Positions 1 through 13,140 of a stretch of 64,000 bases of DNA are shown piece after piece. The position numbers were made by a program, and so were the translations under genes. A model generated the notes under the pieces. The model saw only the letters and a program-made list of their open reading frames with translations, was not told the DNA's origin and ran no database searches. The stretch spans positions 1-64,000 of the forward strand of contig WNNJ02001114.1 of assembly GCA_012934845.2 (NCBI GenBank), read 5' to 3'. Each line of letters begins with the position of its first letter. The first letter of the stretch is position 1. The DNA is from Pomphorhynchus laevis (Eukaryota; Acanthocephala; Palaeacanthocephala; Echinorhynchida; Pomphorhynchidae).

Positions 1-3000
1 AATTTATAATTATGATGTGATAATATATTAAACAACGTATTACAATCTTAAAATATTGACAGAGGATTAATACAACACAATTTGCTTCTTTATTTGACTA
101 CCTGTTAATAAACGGACATGAGAAATACAAATATCTGTAATATTATATAATAATAAAAAAAATTATAATTATGATGTGATAATATATTTAATATAGTATT
201 ACAATTTTAAAATATTGACGGAGGATTAATAAAACACAATTTGCTTCTTCATTTGACTACCCGTTAATACACGGACATGAGAAATACAAATATCTGTAAT
301 ATTACAAAATTAAAATATAATTTATAATTTTGATGTGATAATATATTAAACAACGTATTACAATTTAAAAATATTGACGGAGGATTTATAAAACACAATT
401 TTCTTCTTAATATGACTTCATGTTAATAAACAGACATAATAAATACATAAATCTGTAATATAACAAAATTATAATATAATTTATTAATATGATGTGATAA
501 TATATAAAATAAAACATAAATATTTAAAAATATTGACAAAGGATTAATAAAACACAATTTCCTCCTTCATTTGACTACCTGTTAATAAACAGACATGAGA
601 AATACAAAAAACTGTAATTTTACAAAATCAACATATATAATTTATAATTATGATGTGATAATATATTAAACCACTTATTACAATCTTAAAATATTGACTA
701 AGGATTAATAAAACACAATTTGCTTCTTCATTTGACTACCGGTTTATAAACGGACATGAGAAATACCTAAATATGTTGTATTATATAAATATAAAATAAT
801 TTATAATTATGATGTGATAATATATTAAAAAGCGTATTACAATTTTTAAATATTGAAGGAGGATTAATAAAACACAATTTGCTTCTTCATTTAACTACCT
901 GTTAATAAACAGACATCAGAAATACATAAATCTGTAATATTACAAAATTAATATAATTTATAATTATGATGTGATAATATATAAATTTCAAAAAATTTAT
1001 AATTATGATTTGAAAAAATATTAAATAACGTATTAAAATTTTAAAATATTGACGGAGGATCAATTAAACAGAATTTGCGGCTTTATTTGACTACCTGTTG
1101 ATAAACGGAAATGATAAATACATAAATCTGTAATAATAAAAAAATTTTAAAATAATTTATAATTTTGATGGGATAATATATTAAACAACGTATTACAATT
1201 TTATAATATTGACGAAGGATTATTTAAACACAATTTGCTTCTTCATTTGACTACCTGTTAATAAACGGACATGAGAAATACATAAAAATGTAATATTATA
1301 AAATTAAAAAAGAATTTATAATATTGATGTGATATTATATTTAATAATGTATTAAAATTTTTAAATATTTACTGAGGATTAATAAAACACAACTTGCTTC
1401 TTCATTTGACTATAACTGGTTATAAACGGACTCGAGAAATACATAAATCTGTAATATTATAAAATTAAATAAGAATTTATAATAATGATGTGATCATATA
1501 TTTAATAATGTATTACAACCTTAAAATATTGACTGAGGATTAATAAAACACAACTTGCTTCTTCATTTGACTAACTGTTAATAAACGGTCATGAGAAATA
1601 CATAAATCTGTAATATTACAAAATTATAAAAAAATTTATAATTTTGATGTGATAATATATTAAACAACGTATTACAATTTTAATATATTGACCGAGAATA
1701 AATAAAACACAATTTGGTTTTTCATTTGACTACCTGTTAATAAACGGACATGAGAAATACATAAATCTGTAATATTATGAAATTAAAAAATAATTTATAA
1801 TTTTGATGTGATAATATATTAAACAACGTATTGCAATTTTAAAATATTGAAGGAGGATTTATAAAACACAATTTGCTTCTTCATTTGACCAACTGTTAAT
1901 TAACGGACATGAGAAATACATAAATCTGTAATATTGTAAAATTATAAAATAATTTATAATCATGATGTGTGAATATATTAAATAATTTATTAAAATTTTA
2001 AAATATTGACATAGGATCAATATAACACAATTTGCTTCTATATTTGACTACTAGTTAATAAAAAGACATGATAAATACATAAATCTGTAATATTACAAAA
2101 TTTTAATATAATTTATAAACATAATGTGATAATATATTAAACAACGTATTACAATCTTAAAATATTGACTGAGGATTAATCAAACACAATTTGCTTCTTT
2201 ATTTAACTACCTCTTAATAAACAGACATTTTAAATACTTAAATCTGTAATATTAGAAAATTATAAAATAATTTATAATTATGATTTGATAATATGTTAAA
2301 TAACTTATTAAAATTTTAAGATATTGATAGGGGATCAATAAAACAGAATTTGCTTCTTCATTTGACTACCTGCTAATAAACGGAAATAATAAATACATAA
2401 ATCTGTTATACTACAAAATTAAAAAAAACCTTTAATTATGATGTGATAATATATTAAACAAAGTATTACAATTTTAAAATATTGACGGTGGATTAATAAA
2501 ACACAATTTGCTTTTTCATTTGACTACCTGTTAATAAACAGACGTGATAAATACATAAATCTGTAATATTACAAAATTATAATATAATTTGTAATTATGA
2601 TGTGATATTATATTAAACAAAGTATTACAATCTTAAAATATTGACGGACAATTAATAAAAAACAATTTGCTTCTTTATTTGACTATATTTTAATAAACAG
2701 ACATGATAAATACATAAATCTGTCATATTACAAAATTATAATATAATTTAATTTTATGATGTGATAATAAATTAAACAAGGTATTACAATCTTATAATAT
2801 TGACGGAGGATTAATAAAACACAATTTGCTTCTTCATTTGACTACCTTTTAATAAACGGACATGAGAAATACATAAATCTGTTATATTATATAATTACAA
2901 AATAATTTATAATTTTGATGTGATAATATATTAAATAACGTATTACAATTTTAAAATATTGACGGAGGATTAAGAAAACGCAATTTGCTTCGTCATTTGA

Positions 3001-3460
3001 CTACCTGTTAAAAAACAGACATGAGAAATACTTAAATCAGTAATATTATATAATAATAAAATAATTTATAATTATGATGTGATAATATATTTAAAAAAAT
3101 TTAGCAAACACAATTTGCTTCTTCATTTGACTATCTGTTAATAGACAGACTTGAGAAATACATAAATTTGTAATATTGTAAAATTATAAAATAATTTATA
3201 ATGTTGATGTAATAATATATTAAATAACGTATTACAATTTTAAAATATTGACGGAGGATTAATAAAACACAATTTGCTTCTTCATTTGACAAAAAACGGA
3301 CATGAGAAATACATAAATCTGTAATATTAAAAAATTATAAAATAATTTATAATTATGATGTGATAATATATTAGATAACTTATTAAAATTTTAAAATATT
3401 GACTGATAATCAATAAAACACAATTTGCTTCTTTATTTGACTACTAGTGAATAAACAGAT
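1..3460. repeat. Diverged satellite block, copy 1 of a long duplication
   Basis: About 21 monomers that differ from one another and from the consensus by many substitutions and small indels. Diagnostic variants include ATTTCCTCCTTC at about 555, a compound monomer at about 930-1080, and a monomer with a large internal deletion at about 3080-3115. Bases 1-3190 reappear as 7795-11450, so this block is older than the homogeneous block beside it. No gene is seen. Confidence 0.85.
930..1115. repeat. Compound satellite monomer (~196 bp)
   Basis: After the normal TATAATTATGATGTGATAATATA segment, a second partial copy (TTTATAATTATGATTTGAAAA) follows through a short TTTCAAAAAA junction, so the monomer is about 37 bp longer than 159. 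The same junction recurs at about 8780, 12740 and 17525, and in a variant form at about 23620. It is therefore one old rearrangement that was copied along the array. Confidence 0.75.
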
Positions 3461-3479
3461 GATAAATACATAAATCTGT

Positions 3480-6400
3480 AATATTACAAAATTATAATAT
3501 AATTTATAATTATGATGTGATAATATATTAAACAACGTATTACAATCTTAAAATATTGACGGAGGATTAATAAAACACAATTTGCTTCTTCATTTGACTA
3601 CCTGTTAATAAACAGACATGAGAAATACATAAATCTGTAATATTATAAAATTATAAAATAATTTATAATTATGATGTGATAATATATTAAACAACGTATT
3701 ACAATTTTAAAATATTGACGGAGGATTAATAAAACACAATTTGCTTCTTCATTTGACTACCTGTTAATAAACAGACATGAGAAATACATAAATCTGTAAT
3801 ATTACAAAATTATAAAATAATTTATAATTATGATGTGATAATATATTAAATAACGTATTACAATTTTAAAATATTGACGGAGGATTAATAAAACACAATT
3901 TGCTTCTTCATTTGACTACCTGTTAATAAACGGACATGAGAAATACATAAATCTGTAATATTATAAAATTATAAAATAATTTATAATTATGATGTGATAA
4001 TATATTAAACAACGTATTACAATTTTAAAATATTGACGGAGGATCAATAAAACACAATTTGCTTCTTCATTTGACTACCTGTTAATAAACGGACATGAGA
4101 AATACATAAATCTGTAATATTATAAAATTATAAAATAATTTATAATTATGATGTGATAATATATTAAACAACGTATTACAATTTTAAAATATTGACGGAG
4201 GATTAATAAAACACAATTTGCTTCTTCATTTGACTACCTGTTAATAAACGGACATGAGAAATACATAAATCTGTAATATTACAAAATTATAAAATAATTT
4301 ATAATTATGATGTGATAATATATTAAATAACGTATTACAATTTTAAAATATTGACGGAGGATTAATAAAACACAATTTGCTTCTTCATTTGACTACCTGT
4401 TAATAAACGGACATGAGAAATACATAAATCTGTAATATTAAAAATTATAAAATAATTTATAATTATGATGTGATAATATATTAAATAACGTATTACAATT
4501 TTAAAATATTGACGGAGGATTAATAAAACACAATTTGCTTCTTCATTTGACTACCTGTTAATAAACGGACATGAGAAATACATAAATCTGTAATATTAAA
4601 AAAATTATAAAATAATTTATAATTATGATGTGATAATATATTAAAAAACGTATTACAATTTTAAAATATTGACGGAGGATTAATAAAACACAATTTGCTT
4701 CTTCATTTGACTACCTGTTAATAAACGGACATGAGAAATACATAAATCTGTAATATTATAAAATTATAAAATAATTTATAATTATGATGTGATAATATAT
4801 TAAATAACGTATTACAATTTTAAAATATTGACGGAGGATCAATAAAACACAATTTGCTTCTTCATTTGACTACCTGTTAATAAACGGACATGATAAATAC
4901 ATAAATCTGTAATATTACAAAATTCTAATATAATTTATAATTATGATGTGATAATATATTAAACAACGTATTACAATCTTAAAATATTGACGGAGGATTA
5001 ATAAAACACAATTTGCTTCTTCATTTGACTACCTGTTAATAAACGGACATGAGAAATACATAAATCTGTAATATTATAAAATTATAAAATAATTTATAAT
5101 TATGATGTGATAATATATTAAATAACGTATTACAATTTTAAAATATTGACGGAGGATTAATAAAACACAATTTGCTTCTTCATTTGACTACCTGTTAATA
5201 AACGGACATGAGAAATACATAAATCTGTAATATTATAAAATTATAAAATAATTTATAATTATGATGTGATAATATATTAAATAACGTATTACAATTTTAA
5301 AATATTGACGGAGGATTAATAAAACACAATTTGCTTCTTCATTTGACTACCTGTTAATAAACGGACATGAGAAATACATAAATCTGTAATATTATAAAAT
5401 TATAAAATAATTTATAATTATGATGTGATAATATATTAAATAACGTATTACAATTTTAAAATATTGACGGAGGATTAATAAAACACAATTTGCTTCTTCA
5501 TTTGACTACCTGTTAATAAACGGACATGAGAAATACATAAATCTGTAATATTATAAAATTATAAAATAATTTATAATTATGATGTGATAATATATTAAAT
5601 AACGTATTACAATTTTAAAATATTGACGGAGGATTAATAAAACACAATTTGCTTCTTCATTTGACTACCTGTTAATAAACGGACATGAGAAATACATAAA
5701 TCTGTAATATTATAAAATTATAAAATAATTTATAATTATGATGTGATAATATATTAAATAACGTATTACAATTTTAAAATATTGACGGAGGATTAATAAA
5801 ACACAATTTGCTTCTTCATTTGACTACCTGTTAATAAACGGACATGAGAAATACATAAATCTGTAATATTATAAAATTATAAAATAATTTATAATTATGA
5901 TGTGATAATATATTAAATAACGTATTACAATTTTAAAATATTGACGGAGGATTAATAAAACACAATTTGCTTCTTCATTTGACTACCTGTTAATAAACGG
6001 ACATGAGAAATACATAAATCTGTAATATTATAAAATTATAAAATAATTTATAATTATGATGTGATAATATATTAAATAACGTATTACAATTTTAAAATAT
6101 TGACGGAGGATCAATAAAACACAATTTGCTTCTTCATTTGACTACCTGTTAATAAACGGACATGAGAAATACATAAATCTGTAATATTATAAAATTATAA
6201 AATAATTTATAATTATGATGTGATAATATATTAAATAACGTATTACAATTTTAAAATATTGACGGAGGATTAATAAAACACAATTTGCTTCTTCATTTGA
6301 CTACCTGTTAATAAACGGACATGAGAAATACATAAATCTGTAATATTAAAAAATTATAAAATAATTTATAATTATGATGTGATAATATATTAAATAACGT

Positions 6401-7540
6401 ATTACAATTTTAAAATATTGACGGAGGATTAATAAAACACAATTTGCTTCTTCATTTGACTACCTGTTAATAAACGGACATGAGAAATACATAAATCTGT
6501 AATATTATAAAATTAAAAAATAATTTATAATTATGATGTGATAATATATTAAATAACGTATTACAATTTTAAAATATTGACGGAGGATTAATAAAACACA
6601 ATTTGCTTCTTCATTTGACTACCTGTTAATAAACGGACATGAGAAATACATAAATCTGTAATATTATAAAATTATAAAATAATTTATAATTATGATGTGA
6701 TAATATATTAAATAACGTATTACAATTTTAAAATATTGACGGAGGATCAATAAAACACAATTTGCTTCTTCATTTGACTACCTGTTAATAAACGGACATG
6801 AGAAATACATAAATCTGTAATATTATAAAATTATAAAATAATTTATAATTATGATGTGATAATATATTAAATAACGTATTACAATTTTAAAATATTGACG
6901 GAGGATTAATAAAACACAATTTGCTTCTTCATTTGACTACCTGTTAATAAACGGACATGAGAAATACATAAATCTGTAATATTATAAAATTATAAAATAA
7001 TTTATAATTATGATGTGATAATATATTAAATAACGTATTACAATTTTAAAATATTGACGGAGGATTAATAAAACACAATTTGCTTCTTCATTTGACTACC
7101 TGTTAATAAACGGACATGAGAAATACATAAATCTGTAATATTAAAAAATTATAAAATAATTTATAATTATGATGTGATAATATATTAAATAACGTATTAC
7201 AATTTTAAAATATTGACGGAGGATTAATAAAACACAATTTGCTTCTTCATTTGACTACCTGTTAATAAACGGACATGAGAAATACATAAATCTGTAATAT
7301 TATAAAATTATAAAATAATTTATAATTATGATGTGATAATATATTAAATAACGTATTACAATTTTAAAATATTGACGGAGGATTAATAAAACACAATTTG
7401 CTTCTTCATTTGACTACCTGTTAATAAACGGACATGAGAAATACATAAATCTGTAATATTATAAAATTAAAAAAATAATTTATAATTATGATGTGATAAT
7501 ATATTAAATAACGTATTACAATTTTAAAATATTGACGGAG
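3480..7540. repeat. Homogeneous satellite block 1 (~25 near-identical monomers)
   Basis: Consecutive monomers differ at only a handful of positions: TAAATAACG or TAAACAACG, GGATTAAT or GGATCAAT, and ATTATAAAATT, ATTACAAAATT or ATTAAAAAATT. The period is a constant 159 bp. Such uniformity indicates recent amplification, in contrast to the diverged monomers on both sides. An assembly artefact (false expansion or collapse) is possible in so uniform a run. Confidence 0.93.
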
Positions 7541-7794
7541 GATTTATAAAACATAATTTGCTTCTTCATTTTACTACCTGTTATTAAACAAACATGAGAA
7601 ATACATAAATCTGTAATATTACAAAATTATAAAAAAAATTATAATTTTGATGTGATAATATATTAAACAACGTATTGCAATTTTAAAATATTGACGGAGG
7701 ATTAATAAAACACAATTTGCTTCTTCAATTGACTAGCTGTTAATAAACGGACATAAGAAATACATAAATCTGTAATATTATATAATTACAATAT
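7541..7794. repeat. Short diverged satellite between block 1 and duplication copy 2
   Basis: One to two diverged monomers (ATTTTACTACCTG and CAATTGACTAGCTG variants) link the homogeneous block to the duplicated segment that begins at 7795. No gene is seen. Confidence 0.7.
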
Positions 7795-10700
7795 AATTTA
7801 TAATTATGATGTGATAATATATTAAACAACGTATTACAATCTTAAAATATTGACAGAGGATTAATACAACACAATTTGCTTCTTTATTTGACTACCTGTT
7901 AATAAACGGACATGAGAAATACATAAATCTGTAATATTATATAATAATAAAAAAATTTATAATTATGATGTGATAATATATTTAATATAGTATTACAATT
8001 TTAAAATATTGACGGAACATTAATAAAACACAATTTGCTTCTTCATTTGACTACCTGTTAATACACGGACATGAGAAATACAAATATCTGTAATATTACA
8101 AAATTAAAATATAATTTATAATTTTGATGTGATAATATATTAAACAACGTATTACAATTTAAAAATATTGACGGAGGATTTATAAAACACAATTTTCTTC
8201 TTAATATGACTTCATGTTAATAAACAGACATAATAAATACATAAATCTGTAATATAACAAAATTATAATATAATTTATTAATATGATGTGATAATATATA
8301 AAATAAAACGTTAATATTTTAAAATATTGACAGAGGATTAATAAAACACAATTTCCTCCTTCATTTGACCACCTGTTAATAAACAGACATGAGAAATACA
8401 AAAAACTGTAATTTTACAAAATCAACATATATAATTTATAATTATGATGTGATAATATATTAAACCACTTATTACAATCTTAAAATATTGACTAAGGATT
8501 AATAAAACACAATTTGCTTCTTCATTTGACTACCGGTTAATAAACGGACATGAGAAATACCTAAATATGTTGTATTATATAAATATAAAATAATTTATAA
8601 TTATGATGTGATAATATATTAAAAAGCGTATTACAATTTTTAAATATTGAAGGAGGATTAATAAAACACAATTTGCTTCTTCATTTAACTACCTGTTAAT
8701 AAACAGACATCGGAAATACATAAATCTGTAATATTAAAAAATTATAATATAATTTATAATTATGATGTGATAATATTTAATTTTCAAAAATTTTATAATT
8801 ATGATTTGAAAATATATTAAATAACGTATTAAAATTTTAAAATATTGACGGAGGATCAATTAAACAGAATTTGCGGCTTTATTTGACTACCTGTTGATAA
8901 ACGGAAATGATAAATACATAAATCTGTAATAATAAAAAAATTATAAAAGAATTTATAATTTTGATGGGATAATATATTAAACAACGTATTACAATTTTAT
9001 AATATTGACGAAGGATTATTTAAACACAATTTGCTTCTTCATTTGACTACCTGTTAATAAACGGACATGAGAAATACATAAATATGTAATATTATAAAAT
9101 TAAAAAAGAATTTATAATATTGATGTGATATTATATTTAATAATGTATTAAAATTTTTAAATATATACTGAGGATTAATAAAACACAACTTGCTTCTTCA
9201 TTTGACTATAACTGTTAATAAACGGACTCGAGAAATACATAAATCTGTAATATTATAAAATTAAATAAGAATTTATAATAATGATGTGATCATATATTTA
9301 ATAATGTATTACAACTTTAAAATATTGACTGAGGATTAATAAAACACAACTTGCTTCTTCATTTGACTAACTGTTAATAAACGGTCATGAGAAATACATA
9401 AATCTGTAATATTACAAAATTATAAAATAATTTATAATCATGATGTGATAATATATTAAATAATTTATTAAAATTTTAAAATATTGACATAGGATCAATA
9501 TAACACAATTTGCTTCTATATTTGACTACTAGTTAACAAAAAGACATGATAAATACATAAATCTGTAATATTACAAAATTTTAATATAATTTATAAACAT
9601 AATGTGATAATATATTAAACAACGTATTACAATCTTAAAATATTGACTGAGGATTAATCAAACACAATTTGCTTCTTTATTTAACTACCTCTTAATAAAC
9701 AGACATTTTAAATACTTAAATCTGTAATATTAGAAAATTATAAAATAATTTATAATTATGATTTGATAATATGTTAAATAACTTATTAAAATTTTAAGAT
9801 ATTGATAGGGGATCAATAAAACAGAATTTGCTTCTTCATTTGACTACCTGCTAATAAACGGAAATAATAAATACATAAATCTGTTATACTACAAAATTAA
9901 AAAAAACCTTTAATTATGATGTGATAATATATTAAACAAAGTATTACAATTTTAAAATATTGACGGTGGATTAATAAAACACAATTTGCTTTTTCATTTG
10001 ACTACCTGTAAATAAACGGACATGAGAAATACATAAATCTGTAATATTATGAAATTAAAAAAAAATTTATAATTTTGATGTGATAATATATTAAACAACG
10101 TATTGCAATTTTAAAATATTGAAGGAGGATTTATAAAACACAATTTGCTTCTTTCATTTGACTAACTGTTAATTAACGGACATGAGAAATACATAAATCT
10201 GTAATATTGTAAAATTATAAAATAATTTATAATCATGATGTGATAATATATTAAATAATTTATTAAAATTTTAAAATATTGACATAGGATCAATATAACA
10301 CAATTTGCTTCTATATTTGACTACTAGTTAACAAAAAGACATGATAAATACATAAATCTGTAATATTACAAAATTTTAATATAATTTATAAACATAATGT
10401 GATAATATATTAAACAACGTATTACAATCTTAAAATATTGACTGAGGATTAATCAAACACAATTTGCTTCTTTATTTAACTACCTCTTAATAAACAGACA
10501 TTTTAAATACTTAAATCTGTAATATTAGAAAATTATAAAATAATTTATAATTATGATTTGATAATATGTTAAATAACTTATAAAAATTTTGAGATATTGA
10601 TAGGGGATCAATAAAACAGAATTTGCTTCTTCATTTGACTACCTGCTAATAAACGGAAATAATAAATACATAAATCTGTTATACTACAAAATTAAAAAAA

Positions 10701-11450
10701 ACCTTTAATTATGATGTGATAATATATTAAACAAAGTATTACAATTTTAAAATATTGACGGTGGATTAATAAAACACAATTTGCTTTTTCATTTGACTAC
10801 CTGTTAATAAACAGACGTAATAAATACATAAATCTGTAATATTACAAAATTATAATATAATTTGTAATTATGATGTGAAATTATATTAAACAAAGTATTA
10901 CAATCTTAAAATATTGACTATATTTTAATAAACAGACATGATAAATACATAAATCTGTCATATTACAAAATTATAATATAATTTAATTTTATGATGTGAT
11001 AATAAATTAAACAAGGTATTACAATCTTATAATATTGACGGAGGATTAATAAAACACAATTTGCTTCTTCATTTGACTACCTTTTAATAAACGGACATGA
11101 GAAATACATAAATCTGTTATATTATATAATTACAAAATAATTTATAATTTTGATGTGATAATATATTAAATAACGTATTACAATTTTAAAATATTAACGG
11201 AGGATTAAGAAAACGCAATTTGCTTCGTCATTTGACTACCTGTTAAAAAACAGACATGAGAAATACTTAAATCAGTAATATTATATAATAATAAAATAAT
11301 TTATAATTATGATGTGATAATATATTTAAAAAAAATTTAGCAAACACAATTTGCTTCTTCATTTGACTATCTGTTAATAGACAGACTTGAGAAATACATA
11401 AATTTGTAATATTGTAAAATTATAAAATAATTTATAATGTTGATGTAATA
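7795..11450. repeat. Diverged satellite block, copy 2 of the 1-3190 duplication
   Basis: Matches 1-3190 with an initial offset of 7794 bp (about 49 monomers), including shared rare variants such as GACAGAGGATTAATACAACAC at 7852 and 58. The copy is rearranged inside. After 9420 it jumps to the equivalent of about 1944, then at about 10015 it jumps back to the equivalent of about 1740, so a segment of about five monomers is present twice (about 9420 and about 10208). A 38-bp deletion between TTGAC repeats at about 10915 is private to this copy. Confidence 0.85.
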
Positions 11451-11460
11451 ATATATTAAA

Positions 11461-13140
11461 TAACGTATTACAATTTTAATGTATTGACGGAGAATTAATA
11501 ATACACAATTTGCTTCTTAAATTGACTACCTGTTAAAAAACGGACATGAGAAATACATAAATCTGTAATATTAAAAAAATTATAAAATAATTTATAATTT
11601 TGATGGGATAGATAATATATTAAACAACGTATTACAATTTTATAATATTGACGAAGGATTATTAAAACACAATTTGCTTCTTCATTTGACTACCTGTTAA
11701 TAAACGGACTTGATAAATAAATAAATATGTAATATTATAAAATTAAATAAGAATTTATAATAAAGATGTGATAATATATTTAATAATGTATTAAAATTTT
11801 AAAAAATTTACTGAGGATTAATAAAACACAACTTGCTTCTTTATTTGAATAACTGTTAATAAACGGACATGAGAAATACATAAATCTGTAATATTACAAA
11901 ATTATAAAAAAAATTATAATTTTGATGTTATAATATATTAAACAACTTATTGCAATTTTTAAAAATTGACTGAGGATTAATAAAACACAATTTGCTTCTT
12001 CATTTGACTACCTGTTAATTAACGGACATGAGAAATACAAATATCTGTAATATTACAAAATTATAATATAATTTATAATTTTGCTGTGATAATATATTAA
12101 ACAACGTATTACAATTTAAAAATATTGACGGAGGATTTTTAAAACACAATTTTCTTCTTCATATGACTTCCTGTTAATAAACCGACATAATAAATACATA
12201 AATCTGTAATATAACAAAATTATAATATAATTTATAAATATGATGTGAAAATATTTATAATAAAATATTCATATTTTAAAATATTGACGGAGGATTAATA
12301 AAACACAATTTCCTTTTTCAATTGACTACCTGTTAAAAAACAGAAATGAGAAATACATAAATCTGTAATTTTACAAAATTAACATATATAATTTATAATT
12401 ATGATGTGATAATATATTAAACAACGTATTACAATCTTAAAATATTGACTGAGGATTAATAAAACACAATTTGCTTATTCATTTGACTACCTGTTAATAA
12501 ACGGACATGAGAAATACCTAAATCTGTTGTATTATAGAGAATAAAAAATAATTTATAATTATGATTTGATAATATATAAAAAAGAGTATTACAATTTTAA
12601 AATATTGAAGGAGGATTAATAAAACACAATTTGCTTCTTCATTTAACTACCTGTTAATAAACAGACATCAGAAATACATAAATCTGTAATATTACAAAAT
12701 TAATATAATTTATAATTATGATGTGATAATATATAAATTTTCAAAAATTTATAATTATGATTTGAAAATATATTAAATAATGTATTAAAATTTTAAAATA
12801 TTGACGGCGGATCAATAAAACAGAATTTGCTTCTTCATTTGACTACCTGTTAATAAACGGAAATGATAAGTACATAAATCTGTAATAATAAAAAAATTAT
12901 AAAATAATTTATAATTTTGATGGGATAATATATTAAACAAAGTATTTCAATTTTATAATATTGACGAAGGATTATTTAAACACAATTTGCTTCTTCATTT
13001 GACTACCTGTGAATAAACGGACATGAGAAATACATAAAACTGTAATATTATAAAATCAAAAAATAATTTATAATTATGATGTGATAATATATTAAATAAC
13101 GTATTACAATCTTAAAATATTGACGGAGGATTAATAAAAC
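11461..13140. repeat. Duplicated satellite segment B, copy 1
   Basis: About 10-11 diverged monomers that match 16247-17930 at an offset of 4786 bp. Shared rare markers include GATGGGATAGATAATATA (11603 and 16389) and the ATTTTGCTGTGATAATAT variant. Parts also resemble 8100-9000, so this is a still older derivative of the same family. No gene is seen. Confidence 0.85.

Noticed and set aside
3480-7540. CRISPR array.
   Set aside because: The entire 159-bp unit repeats without unique spacers, and no cas genes are present.
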